The notes beneath the pieces were generated by a model, which was not told the origin of the DNA, did no database searches, and worked only from the letters and a program-made list of their open reading frames with translations. Made by a program: the position numbers and the translations under genes. Below are positions 8,520 to 16,137 of a stretch of 64,000 bases of DNA, in pieces. The stretch lies in the NCBI GenBank assembly GCA_937996235.1, contig CALKVK010000011.1, positions 124,001 to 188,000 of the forward strand, given 5' to 3'. Source of the DNA: an uncultured bacterium. GTDB taxonomy: Bacteria > Planctomycetota > JAJSAM01 > JAJVHW01. Numbering within the stretch: the stretch's first letter is position 1; each line of letters opens with the position of its first letter.

Positions 8520-10726
8520 GGCGCAGCCGCCGCGCGGACGGCCGCGCCGTGCATCCGCAGCCGTACGCGGAACACCGTGCGACCCGGAGCGCTCTCCACG
8601 AGGTTCAGTCCGCCGCCGTGGAGTTCCGCGATGCGTCGAGCCGTGGAGAGTCCGAGTCCCGTGCCGTCACCGCGCGGCTTCGTGGTGAAGAACGCGTCGA
8701 AGATGCGCGCGCGCACGTCCGGCGGCACTCCCGCACCGTCATCCACGACGTCGACGCGGAACGCGTGCCCGTGGATCGACGTCTGCAGCACGACACGCCG
8801 CGCGCCGGCCTGCACGGCATTCATGACGAGGTTCACGAACAACTGCCGGAGCTGCAGCTCGTCGCCGTCGACGAGGTCGACCGCAGCCGCCGACTCGACG
8901 TCGACCACCGCCTGCGCGCGCTCGGCCAGCGGACGGATGAAGCGGGCGACGTCCGCGAGGACGTCGTGGATCGTGACGGCGCCGGGTTCCGGCGAGGGAC
9001 TCGCCGCGAAGCCGAGCAGATCGCGGATCGTCAGCCGGCATGCGTCCGCGTTGCGCAGAATCACCTCGGCGTGTTCGCGGTACGGAGAGTCCTGCGGCAG
9101 CCCGGTGTGCACCATCTGCGCGAACATCTTCACCGAGGCGAGCGGGTTGTTGAGTTCGTGCGCGACGACTGCGGCGACCTCGCCGAGAACCGAGAGGCGC
9201 TCTTGGTGGATCTGCCGCTCGTCGGCGGCCAGGCGCTCCGTGATGTCGCGGGCGACGAGCACGCGACCGCGCCGTCCGGTCGCGTCCGGTGGAAGCGGTG
9301 CGGCGTGGACCTCGAGCACACGGCCCTCGACATCGAGCACGCACGCAAGCGCCGGACCGCCCGGCTCGACCAGACACGCCGCGCAGTCGGCGGCAAGCGC
9401 ACCGTCGCGGCCGCATCGGTAGTGCGCGGCGACGCGGGGATCCCCGTGCGTGGCCAGCGCCGCGAGCCGCTCTCCGGCCGCGTTCCAGAGCACGGGCCGA
9501 CCGTCGGCGTCCACGACGACGAGGCCGTCGCGCAGTGATCGCAGGACGGTGTGCAGCCGATCGCGTTCCTCGCGCAGTTCGCACTGCCCCGCGCGCAGTG
9601 CGCGCGCACTGGCCTCGAGACGACGCGTGCGATCCTGCACTGCCTCCGCCATGTGGTTGAACGCGTCGGCCAGGTCGCCGACCTCGTCGCTCGACTCCAC
9701 GGGCACGCGGGCCGCGTGGTCGCCTTCGCGCAGCCGCCGTGCCGCATCGCTCAGGACCCCGAGCGGCGTGACGAGAAATCGCATCGGGAAGAGAAGCAGC
9801 AGAGCAGCGATGGCGGCGAGCACGATCGCGACGACGAGGAAGCGACTCTGGAGCCCCGACACCGGCGAGAACGCGTCGAGGGCATGCACGCGCACCTCGA
9901 CGACCCAGCCGTTCTGGCGGACGGGAAAGCGGCGCAGGAAGAAGCCAACAGGGAGCGGCTCCGCGTGGAGGTCGGCGGCGGCCAGGTCGAAGCGCAGAAT
10001 CGGCGGCGCACCCTCCGACGGCGCCGGCGAGACGAGGACGCGCCCTCCGCGAGGGTCCTCGAGGCGTACGATGGTTTCGCCCCGCCCGGCCCCTGTGCTT
10101 GGCGCCGGCTCGATCCCAGCCAGCGCATCGGCGACCCAGCGATCGGGCTGAACCCAGGCGACGAGGCGTCCCAACTCCGCCGCGCCGTCGAGACTGCGCA
10201 GCGGCGTCGCAAGCGCGAGGAGCGGCGGACGCCCGGGAGCGACGAGCAGCGGGCTGTGCCACACGCCTGGGACGTCGCGCGCCCCCTCGACGACCTCCGC
10301 GAGCCGCGGGTCGACCTCCCCGCCCGTGTCCGCCCCCAACGCACCGTCGCGCGTGACCAGAGTGAGGCGCTCGAACGCTGGGACGAGCGGCAGCTTGTTG
10401 TCGGCGAGGTGCCGCAGCAGGAGCCGCTGCTGTTCCTCGCGCGCGCTCGCGCTGCTCTCACGCGACCACTCCGCGAAGTGCTCGCGGAGGAACCCGTCCG
10501 AAGCGAAGTCCTCGGCGCGGCGCGCAAGGAGGCGCAGTTCGCCGTCGAGGGCGTGCGCCGACGCGCGGCACTGGATGTCGATGCGCTGGAGGATCTGCGA
10601 CTCGAGCGCCGACCGCGCCGACTGGGAGACGAAGTAGCCGCCCCCGCCGAAGGCGAGCAGGAAGAGGACGGCGAAGAGCGCCGCGAGTTTCGTGCGAACG
10701 GAGACGCGGTGGAGCGGGTCCCTCAC
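8516..10726 (-). CDS. Membrane sensor histidine kinase with HAMP and Cys-rich PAS
   Basis: The 736-residue kinase has TM1 at about residues 12-33, a large extracytoplasmic sensor region (about 34-294) and TM2 at 295-315. A HAMP domain follows (316-368), then a short coiled coil and a PAS domain (about 385-500) holding Cys438, Cys448, Cys451 and Cys462. Next come a dimerisation/phosphoacceptor helix with His523 in VVAHELNNPLAS and a HATPase domain with NLVMNA and GTGLGLS. The GTG start overlaps the tnaA stop by four bases and the stop overlaps the regulator start. The PAS cysteines could bind metal or an Fe-S cluster (inference). Confidence 0.93.
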   Translation of the reverse strand: MRDPLHRVSVRTKLAALFAVLFLLAFGGGGYFVSQSARSALESQILQRIDIQCRASAHALDGELRLLARRAEDFASDGFLREHFAEWSRESSASAREEQQRLLLRHLADNKLPLVPAFERLTLVTRDGALGADTGGEVDPRLAEVVEGARDVPGVWHSPLLVAPGRPPLLALATPLRSLDGAAELGRLVAWVQPDRWVADALAGIEPAPSTGAGRGETIVRLEDPRGGRVLVSPAPSEGAPPILRFDLAAADLHAEPLPVGFFLRRFPVRQNGWVVEVRVHALDAFSPVSGLQSRFLVVAIVLAAIAALLLLFPMRFLVTPLGVLSDAARRLREGDHAARVPVESSDEVGDLADAFNHMAEAVQDRTRRLEASARALRAGQCELREERDRLHTVLRSLRDGLVVVDADGRPVLWNAAGERLAALATHGDPRVAAHYRCGRDGALAADCAACLVEPGGPALACVLDVEGRVLEVHAAPLPPDATGRRGRVLVARDITERLAADERQIHQERLSVLGEVAAVVAHELNNPLASVKMFAQMVHTGLPQDSPYREHAEVILRNADACRLTIRDLLGFAASPSPEPGAVTIHDVLADVARFIRPLAERAQAVVDVESAAAVDLVDGDELQLRQLFVNLVMNAVQAGARRVVLQTSIHGHAFRVDVVDDGAGVPPDVRARIFDAFFTTKPRGDGTGLGLSTARRIAELHGGGLNLVESAPGRTVFRVRLRMHGAAVRAAAAP

Positions 10727-12135
10727 GGCGTCCCGGCATCCGGGGCCGTGAACGCGTCGGTCCAGGCGTCGTCGGGCGCGAACTTCGCGGTGAAGTGCGG
10801 CAGGAACGGCGGGCGCTCGGTGATCGCCATGCCGCGGATGCGCTCGCGGCGCGCGACGATGCGCGCGCAGACCTCGATCACGTAGTCCACGTGGCTCTGC
10901 GTGTAGCGGCGCCGGGGCAGCGCGATGCGCACCAGCTCCTGCGCCGCGGGCGCGAACGAGCCGTCCGGCTGCGTCTTCCCGAACATCACGCTGCCGATCT
11001 CGCAGGTGCGGATACCCGCCTCGAGATAGAGCGCGACCGCCAGCGACTGGCCCGGGTAGCGCTCTGGCGGCACGTGCGGCAGGAACGCGCGCGCGTCCAC
11101 GTAGACTGCGTGTCCGCCGGGCGGCTGCAGGGTGGGGATACCGACGCGGTTCAGTCCCTCGAGCAGGTACCGCACACTCGCGATCCGATACGCGAGATAG
11201 CGCTCGTCGAGCACCTCGTTCAATCCCACCGCGAATGCCTCGAGATCGCGCGCCGCCTGGCCGCCGTATGTCGGGAAGCCCTCGGTCAGGATCAGCAGGT
11301 TGCGCGCGGCGCCCGCCAGCGCGTCGTCGTTCACGGCGAGGAACCCGCCCATGTTGACGATGCCGTCCTTCTTGCCGCTCATCGTGCAGCCGTCGGCGAG
11401 CGAGAAGACCTCCTGGGCGATCTCGCGCACGCTGCGGTCGGCCTGGCCGGGCTCGCGCTGCTGGATCAGGTACGCGTTCTCCGCGAAGCGGCACGCGTCG
11501 AGGACGAACGGGACGCCGTGGCTGCGGTAGAGCTCGGACGCGGCGCGGATGTTCGCGAGCGACGCCGGCTGCCCCCCGCCGGTGTTGTTCGTCACGGTGA
11601 GCATGCCGAGCGGCACGTTGCCGCGGTGCTCCTCGAGGTAGTTCGCGAGCCGCGCGAGGTCGATGTCCCCCTTGAACGGGTGCGACTCGTGCGGGTGCCG
11701 CGCCGCGGGCGTCGGGAGGTCGTCGGCGATGCCGCCCTGGTACTCGATGTTCGCGCGCGTCGTGTCGAAGTGGCCGTTGCTCGGGACGCGCTGGCCCGGC
11801 TGGACCGTGCAGGAGAACAGGATGCGCTCCGCCGCGCGGCCCTGGTGCGTCGGGATCAGGTTCCGGAAGCCGGTCAGGCTCCGGACGACGCGCTCGAAGC
11901 GCCAGTACGAGCGCGAGCCGGCGTAGCTCTCGTCGGCGCGCAGCATCGCGGCCCACTGCTCGTCGCTCATCGCGGCGGTGCCGGAATCGGTCAGGAAGTC
12001 GAAGGTGACCGTGGCCGACGGCAGCAGGAACAGGTTGTAGGCCGCCTCGCGCAGCAGCATCCGGCGCTGCTCCGGCGTCGTGAACGGGATCGCCTCGACC
12101 GTCTTGATCTTGAAGGGTTCGATGATGACGCCCAT
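10723..12135 (-). CDS. tnaA: Tryptophanase (PLP-dependent)
   Basis: Tryptophanase cleaves L-tryptophan to indole, pyruvate and ammonia. The 470-residue length nearly equals the E. coli enzyme (471). The PLP lysine lies in MSGKKDGIVNMGG, with TNNTGGGQP and PFVLDACRFAENAY upstream as in the family. The ATG at 12135-12133 begins MGVIIEPFKIKTVEAIPFT, a typical tryptophanase N-terminus. It is the first gene of an unusual overlapping trio with a sensor kinase and a sigma-54 activator. A tyrosine phenol-lyase is the close alternative; motif reading alone does not fully separate the two. Confidence 0.88.
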   Translation of the reverse strand: MGVIIEPFKIKTVEAIPFTTPEQRRMLLREAAYNLFLLPSATVTFDFLTDSGTAAMSDEQWAAMLRADESYAGSRSYWRFERVVRSLTGFRNLIPTHQGRAAERILFSCTVQPGQRVPSNGHFDTTRANIEYQGGIADDLPTPAARHPHESHPFKGDIDLARLANYLEEHRGNVPLGMLTVTNNTGGGQPASLANIRAASELYRSHGVPFVLDACRFAENAYLIQQREPGQADRSVREIAQEVFSLADGCTMSGKKDGIVNMGGFLAVNDDALAGAARNLLILTEGFPTYGGQAARDLEAFAVGLNEVLDERYLAYRIASVRYLLEGLNRVGIPTLQPPGGHAVYVDARAFLPHVPPERYPGQSLAVALYLEAGIRTCEIGSVMFGKTQPDGSFAPAAQELVRIALPRRRYTQSHVDYVIEVCARIVARRERIRGMAITERPPFLPHFTAKFAPDDAWTDAFTAPDAGTP

Positions 12136-12356
12136 GGCCGCAACGTAGTGCGAGCCCGGGCGCGTGGAAGTGACGCCGGTCACCGGTTCCGGCCGCCCGC
12201 CGCGGGCGCGTTCTCCGAACCCTCCCGGCGCTGCTCCGTTGGGCGGTGAGGCAGGAAGCCCGTGCAGGCACGGGCAGGTTCGCCGACACTGCGGTGCCCT
12301 GGCCGTGGCCTCCGGGCGTCGCCCGGCACGCCCGGTCCGGCGGCCGCGCTCGCACC

Positions 12357-13151
12357 GTGAACGCACCCGACAGCCCCCCGACGGACGCTCCCCGGCGCCG
12401 CGGGCGTCTCCGTACGCCCGCGCGGGCGCTCCTCGTCTCGATGGGCATCCACGCCGCGCTCGCGGCGGTGGCGGTCCCGCTGGCGGTGCACGAGATCCGT
12501 GCGCGCGGGGCCAGGACGAGCTACGCGCTCCCCGCCCCGACCCTCGTCGCGGCGGAGCCGGTGCCCCAGGTGGAGCTGCCTCTCCCCGAGCGCACGGATG
12601 CGTTCGTGGAGCTCCCTCCGGAGCCCGCCCCGGCAACCGACCTCGGGTTCGAGGACCCGGTCGACGACGAGCAGCGCGAGCGGGTCGCCGCGACGGTCTT
12701 CTGCCCGGACCCCCTCGCCCAGAACGCGCGCCTGCGCCCCTCGCGCGGCCGCCGCGGAGCGGGCGTCGGCGAGTCGGGCGAGGGGGGCGGCGGAGCGCCC
12801 GGCGCCGCCGCGGTCGCGCCCGCGGCAGCGTCCGCGCAGGCGCCCGCCGTCGCGCCGCCGCCCGCCGGCCCGACACGCCCGCCGGCCCTCGTCGAGCACG
12901 TCGCGCCCAGCTACCCCCGCCGCGCGCGCGAGCTCGGCGTCGAGGGCACCGTCCGCCTGCGCGTCGTCGTCGAGGCCGACGCGCGCGTCTCCGCCGTCGA
13001 GATCGTCACCTCGTCGGGCTCCGACCTCCTCGACGAGGCCGCCGCCGAAGCCGCCCGCGACTGGACCTTCCGCCCCGCGCTCGACGAGGGCACCCCCGTC
13101 CGCGCCACGCTCGACCTACCGCCGGTCCGGTTCCGGCTGACGTCGCACTGA
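12357..13151 (+). CDS. TonB-like energy transducer protein
   Basis: TonB-type proteins couple the inner-membrane proton gradient to outer-membrane transporters. The protein has a basic N-terminus, one membrane helix (ALLVSMGIHAALAAVAVPLA), a long Pro/Ala-rich periplasmic linker and a C-terminal TonB domain. That domain begins VAPSYPRRARELGVEGTVRL, continues with DEAAAEAARDWTFRPA and ends LPPVRFRLTSH. The GTG at 12357 gives a short cytoplasmic tail and about 264 residues. A longer in-frame GTG at 12246 is possible. No ExbB/ExbD genes are nearby. It diverges from tnaA. Confidence 0.85.
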   Translation: MNAPDSPPTDAPRRRGRLRTPARALLVSMGIHAALAAVAVPLAVHEIRARGARTSYALPAPTLVAAEPVPQVELPLPERTDAFVELPPEPAPATDLGFEDPVDDEQRERVAATVFCPDPLAQNARLRPSRGRRGAGVGESGEGGGGAPGAAAVAPAAASAQAPAVAPPPAGPTRPPALVEHVAPSYPRRARELGVEGTVRLRVVVEADARVSAVEIVTSSGSDLLDEAAAEAARDWTFRPALDEGTPVRATLDLPPVRFRLTSH

Positions 13152-13203
13152 GGGCCCGGACGCGCGCCCCAGGCGCGTGCCGCTCGAGCCACCGCACGTC
13201 CAC

Positions 13204-13305
13204 TCGCACGAGGCCGTGCACGGCGAGCGCGTGGGCACCCACGACGAGGAACTCAACGCGCTGCGCGTTGAACTCGGCAAGCAGATCTCTGAAGTCTCGG
13301 TTCAT
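13204..13305 (-). pseudogene. Nucleotidyltransferase-like gene fragment
   Basis: Only the N-terminal 34 residues of a nucleotidyltransferase-like family are recognisable (MNRDFRDLLAEFNAQRVEFL then VVGAHALAVHGLVR). In intact relatives the next residues contain the DLDVW-type acidic motif. Here the reading frame instead continues into unrelated sequence and runs into the 3' end of the TonB-like gene on the other strand, so the catalytic motif is missing. It overlaps the end of its small upstream partner, the normal arrangement for this pair. I read it as a truncated remnant. Confidence 0.6.
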
Positions 13306-13468
13306 GCCGTCCCGCGTGCGTCCACTGCAGACAGTGCCTCGTCAACTCCCAGACGGCTTCGATGCGCTCCGCTGCCGACGAGTGGGTCCACGCGTCTTTC
13401 GGCGGGCACTCACCTGCACGGAGGATCCGAACCGTGATCGAACGCCGGGCGGAGGCTCCGGAGGGCAT
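13253..13468 (-). CDS. Small partner protein of a nucleotidyltransferase pair
   Basis: The 71-residue protein starts MPSGASARRSITVRILRAGE and ends with a basic segment (EPRLQRSACRVQRAAR). This matches a family of short proteins usually encoded just before, and overlapping, a nucleotidyltransferase-like gene in a toxin-antitoxin-like two-gene unit. The start at 13468-13466 was preferred over the longer frame because similarity begins there. Its partner is truncated, so the system is probably dead. The family assignment is from memory of sequence style only. Confidence 0.45.
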   Translation of the reverse strand: MPSGASARRSITVRILRAGECPPKDAWTHSSAAERIEAVWELTRHCLQWTHAGRHEPRLQRSACRVQRAAR

Positions 13469-13539
13469 GCGACGCCTGTCTACCGAGCACGCCGTGCCTC
13501 CGCACGCGAACCGCCGTCGCGGGAACCGGTGGGTGCGGG

Positions 13540-13577
13540 CGTGCCGCTCCTGCACTGGCGTGCCGCTCCTGCACTCC
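13540..13577. repeat. Short tandem duplication (2 x 19 bp)
   Basis: Two 19-base copies of CGTGCCGCTCCTGCACTSS are adjacent at 13540-13558 and 13559-13577, differing in the last two bases. They lie in a stretch of nearly 600 bases (13469-14061) with no supportable gene, between the broken nucleotidyltransferase pair and the cassette array. Confidence 0.6.
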
Positions 13578-13747
13578 GGCGGGGACTGCCGCTGCGGAAC
13601 GCCGGAATCGTCACCGTCCCTCGCCACCCGGCGCAACACTTCGGCACGAGCACGGTCAGTCGGCGCCACCTGACGGGTTCGGCATCTCGCGGAGCCGCTT
13701 CTCCAGCAGTTCGTACGCCGACCTGCTCACGTAGCCGCGGCGGCCGT

Positions 13748-13815
13748 GGGGGGCTGGGGACGCTGGGGGGCTGGGGACGCTGGGGGGCTGGGGACGCTGG
13801 GGGGCTGGGGACGCT
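13748..13815. repeat. 17-bp G-rich tandem repeat, four copies
   Basis: Four perfect copies of GGGGGGCTGGGGACGCT run from 13748 to 13815. The last copy forms the start of the left arm of the inverted repeat that follows. The strand asymmetry (G4-G6 runs) means it could form quadruplex-like structure (inference). No gene overlaps it convincingly. Confidence 0.9.
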
Positions 13816-13931
13816 GGCAGCTAAGTATGGTTTCAGCCTCGACTTCGTTCGCCGCGCGGCTGCCGACCGGACCTCCCCGCGGCCCATGGACGTTGCGGAG
13901 GCTGAAACCATACTTAGCTGCCAGCGTCCCC
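13807..13931. repeat. 34-bp perfect inverted repeat with 57-base loop
   Basis: The left arm (13807-13840) and right arm (13898-13931) are perfect reverse complements of 34 bases. Each contains GGCAGCTAAGTATGGTTTC or its complement. The 57-base loop shows no gene. Such a long arm would extrude a cruciform or make a very stable RNA hairpin. The AT-richer core is unlike the surrounding DNA, which suggests a mobile or dispersed repeat unit rather than a simple terminator. Confidence 0.9.
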
Positions 13932-14061
13932 GATCTCAGCGGATGCGGGCCGAGCCCGCTGCAGTGTGAAGGACCGGACGGACTGAGCCACTCCCCACGA
14001 ACGGGCAGATCACGCCACCGCGACAGGGCGATGCGGAACGGCTGAGGCTCGACGCGGGCGG

Positions 14062-14241
14062 CTACTTCTCGAACAGGTAGACGGGTCGCCACTCGCGACC
14101 CATGCGGATCTCCGACGAGCCGGTGATTCGGTTCGTTCTCGTGGCGCCGTCCCCCGAGTACCGATACAGCGTCGGCCAGACGGTCACCGCGCCGACGAGA
14201 GCCACGAAGGCGATCACGATCCACAGAGTGCGACACTTCAT
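14062..14241 (-). CDS. Small single-pass membrane protein, unknown function
   Basis: The 59-residue frame starts ATG at 14241-14239 and ends TAG at 14064-14062. It reads MKCRTLWIVIAFVALVGAVT, a basic start plus one hydrophobic helix, followed by a polar tail ending in REWRPVYLFEK. It lies just beyond the last attC of the cassette array on the same strand, but no attC follows it, so it is not clearly a cassette gene. I do not recognise the family. A GGTTAGC sequence sits just upstream at 14250-14256, without a second attC arm. Confidence 0.5.
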   Translation of the reverse strand: MKCRTLWIVIAFVALVGAVTVWPTLYRYSGDGATRTNRITGSSEIRMGREWRPVYLFEK

Positions 14242-14297
14242 CGGTGCACGCTAACCCTTGTCCTCCGGGTGCGTTGTCCCGAACCCTGTGCCTGTCC

Positions 14298-14397
14298 GTC
14301 CAACGTTCTGCCGCTCAGCCGCGAGCGGCGGCCTAGATCGTACCGCCCTCGCGGGAGAGGTGCCCGCCGCTCGTCGGCTGCAGCGGCGCGTTAGGGG
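14298..14397 (-). other. attC site 1 (distal end of array)
   Basis: On the minus strand the site runs from the R'' side at 14396 (CCCTAAC) to R' GTTGGAC at 14304-14298. The inner arms CGCCGCTGCAGCCGACGAG and CTCGCGGCTGAGCGGCAGA pair with the unpaired G and A typical of attC. It follows the unknown 107-residue cassette gene. Its R' (GTTGGAC) is the most diverged of the five, consistent with the oldest, distal end. Confidence 0.88.
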
Positions 14398-14411
14398 GCG
14401 GGCGCACGCGA

Positions 14412-14735
14412 CTACTCAGCTTGGCCCGCTCGAAGGAGCTCGACGCACTCGACGGCGGAGAGTCGCGCTGCGATGTCGCCGGACCCCCCGAGCACCTCGA
14501 GGAGCCACGCCTGCGACGGGAAGTCGGGGTACGCGTAGCGCTCCGATTCGGGGTCGCCGGGTGCCCACTGCAGATCGAGATTCGGGCGGATGCGCACGGT
14601 GACGGCTTCGGCGGAGGGCGTCGCGAGCCAGTAGTCGCCGCCCAGGAAGTGGCTCTCGTGCAGCTCGAAGCGCACGGAGAGCGCGGCCTCCACGAGGGCG
14701 CGAGTCGCGGACTCGTCGGAGATCGCGTAGAGCAA
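14412..14735 (-). CDS. Cassette-encoded hypothetical protein
   Basis: The 107-residue protein (start MLYAISDESATRALVEAALS) is acidic and has no signal peptide or membrane helix. It mixes hydrophobic beta-like stretches (RFELHESHFLGGDYWLA, VTVRIRPNLDLQW) with helices (SQAWLLEVLGG, VECVELLRAG). It ends 15 bases before attC1. I do not recognise a family; small acidic alpha/beta proteins of this kind in cassettes are often immunity- or stress-related, which is only a guess. Confidence 0.7.
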   Translation of the reverse strand: MLYAISDESATRALVEAALSVRFELHESHFLGGDYWLATPSAEAVTVRIRPNLDLQWAPGDPESERYAYPDFPSQAWLLEVLGGSGDIAARLSAVECVELLRAGQAE

Positions 14736-14748
14736 CAGAGGTGAGTCC

Positions 14749-14848
14749 GCCTAACGTTGCCGCTCAGCCGCGAGCGGCGGATGCGAAGTCTACCGCACCG
14801 GCGACACGGCCCCGCCCGCCGCTCGTCGGCTGCAGCGGCGTGTTGGGC
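14749..14848 (-). other. attC site 2
   Basis: The 100-bp site is bounded by GCCTAAC (14749-14755) and GTTGGGC (14842-14848) on the plus strand. The inner arms CCGCTCAGCCGCGAGCGG and CCGCTCGTCGGCTGCAGCGG are imperfectly palindromic, with extrahelical bases. It follows the TPR cassette gene, whose stop is at 14853. Confidence 0.92.
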
Positions 14849-14852
14849 GGCG

Positions 14853-15443
14853 TCACGCGGGAAACGCCTCGATGAGTCGCCGGGGGCGCCGCCGCGCACC
14901 CGACGCCACCTCCCGAACGAAGGAGAGCACCGTGGCCGTGATGGCGTCGGCGGGATCTCGCTCCGCCGCCTCCGCGGCACACCGCTCGGCCTCAGCGTCT
15001 TGGCCAGCGAGGCAGTGGGCCAACGCCAGATTGCAGATCAGCCCGGGGTCGTCCGGTCGATTCGCCACGGCCGTCCGACACAGAGCCAGTGCCTCCTTGA
15101 TGAGCCCGGCGTCCAGCGCGGCGACCCCAGCTTCGCGTGCGACGTCAGGCTGTTCCGGATTGATCGCGTGTGCCCGGGCGAACCACTCGAACGCGATGGC
15201 GTGCGCTCCGAGCCGCTGGTGGATCTTGCCCATCGCCCACATCGACGACCAGCCCTCGGCGTTGATCGCGAGCGCCTGCGTGAAGCACCGGAGGGCTCGC
15301 CGGAGGCGCCACCGCGCGAACACGCCAGGCCGCCCTGACGGCTCCTGACCGTGCAGAACGAGTTGGCCTTCGGTGAGCGCCCAGCCCTTGGCCGTCAGGG
15401 CATCATGGCGATCCGCTTCCGCCTGGGTGCACTCCAGAGCCAC
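14853..15443 (-). CDS. Cassette-encoded tetratricopeptide repeat protein
   Basis: The 196-residue protein is soluble and contains consecutive TPR-like helix pairs in the middle. Examples are RALRCFTQALAINAEGWSS, HAIAFEWFARAHAINPEQ, EALALCRTAVANRPDDPG and DAEAERCAAEAAERDPAD, spanning about residues 50-175. TPR solenoids bind partner proteins. It occupies the longest cassette (711 bp). The start ATG at 15443 lies 17 bases inside the cassette boundary region next to attC3. The partner is unknown. Confidence 0.85.
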   Translation of the reverse strand: MALECTQAEADRHDALTAKGWALTEGQLVLHGQEPSGRPGVFARWRLRRALRCFTQALAINAEGWSSMWAMGKIHQRLGAHAIAFEWFARAHAINPEQPDVAREAGVAALDAGLIKEALALCRTAVANRPDDPGLICNLALAHCLAGQDAEAERCAAEAAERDPADAITATVLSFVREVASGARRRPRRLIEAFPA

Positions 15444-15459
15444 GCAACTCCTTGTGTCC

Positions 15460-15559
15460 GCCCAACGTTGCCGCTCAGCCGCGAGCGGCGGGTGCGAAGT
15501 CTAACGCACCGGCGACGGCGACCGCCCCGCCGCTCGTCGGCTGCAGCGGCTTGTTAGGC
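15460..15559 (-). other. attC site 3
   Basis: The 100-bp site is bounded by GCCCAAC (15460-15466) and GTTAGGC (15553-15559) on the plus strand. Its arms are nearly identical to those of attC2 and attC4. The TAA stop of the upstream cassette gene lies inside the GTTAGGC box. Confidence 0.92.
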
Positions 15560-15793
15560 GCCTCGGCGATCGAGTTGACGTTGCACCTGTTCTGCCATGG
15601 CGACGCACGGCCCGACACCGTCGCCTTCCTCGACGCGGCAGGACACCTGGCGACCCCACGCGTCCGAGCCTTCTGCCAGCCACGCTTGGTTAGATGTCTC
15701 GCGCAGACGGAAGTACCAGCCGGGGAGCAACCCCGAGATCGGGTACTCCGCGAGCATTTCCGCCTCCGACTTCCTCGCGACTTCGCGCTTCAC
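15554..15793 (-). CDS. Cassette-encoded hypothetical protein, copy B
   Basis: The 79-residue protein contains AEYPISGLLPGWYFRLRETS and NQAWLAEGSDAWGRQVSCRV. It is closely related to the neighbouring cassette product at 15895-16131; most residues from AEYPI to CRVEEG are shared. No signal peptide or membrane helix is visible. The aromatic WYFRLRE core and single-domain size suggest a compact beta-rich protein. Its TAA stop is embedded in the attC3 R box. Function unknown. Confidence 0.78.
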   Translation of the reverse strand: MKREVARKSEAEMLAEYPISGLLPGWYFRLRETSNQAWLAEGSDAWGRQVSCRVEEGDGVGPCVAMAEQVQRQLDRRGA

Positions 15794-15800
15794 GTTGTGC

Positions 15801-15900
15801 GCCTAACGTTGCCGCTCAGCCGCGAGCGGCGGGCTCGAAGTGTACCGCACCGGCGACCAGGGTTTGCCCGCCGCTCGTCGGCTGCAGCGGCGTGTTAGGC
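15801..15900 (-). other. attC site 4
   Basis: The 100-bp site is bounded by GCCTAAC (15801-15807) and GTTAGGC (15894-15900) on the plus strand, both perfect RYYYAAC/GTTRRRY matches. It separates the two paralogous small cassettes. Confidence 0.94.
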
Positions 15901-16131
15901 GCCGCCGCCCGCGAGTCGGCGCTGCACGCTCCTCGCCATGGCGACGCACGGCTCGATCTCGCCCTCTTCGACGCGGCAGGACACCTGACGGCCCCAGAGA
16001 TCGGTGCCTTCGGCGAGCCACGCCTGATTGGAGGTCTCGCGCAACCGGAAGTACCAGCCCGGGAGCAGACCCGCGATCGGGTACTCCGCGAGTGCCTCGG
16101 TCTCGGTCAGCCTGCGGACGGCGCGTTTCAC
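15895..16131 (-). CDS. Cassette-encoded hypothetical protein, copy A
   Basis: The 78-residue protein contains AEYPIAGLLPGWYFRLRETS and NQAWLAEGTDLWGRQVSCRV, differing from copy B mainly at the ends. The shared core shows a cassette duplication followed by divergence in coding sequence. The stop TAA falls within the attC4 R box. Nothing in the sequence reveals the function. Confidence 0.78.
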   Translation of the reverse strand: MKRAVRRLTETEALAEYPIAGLLPGWYFRLRETSNQAWLAEGTDLWGRQVSCRVEEGEIEPCVAMARSVQRRLAGGGA

Positions 16132-16137
16132 TCGTGT

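Noticed and set aside
12164..13969. 601-codon plus-strand frame over the TonB gene and repeats
   Set aside because: It is the overlapping wrong frame of the TonB-like gene and then crosses tandem and inverted repeats; the translation is low complexity.
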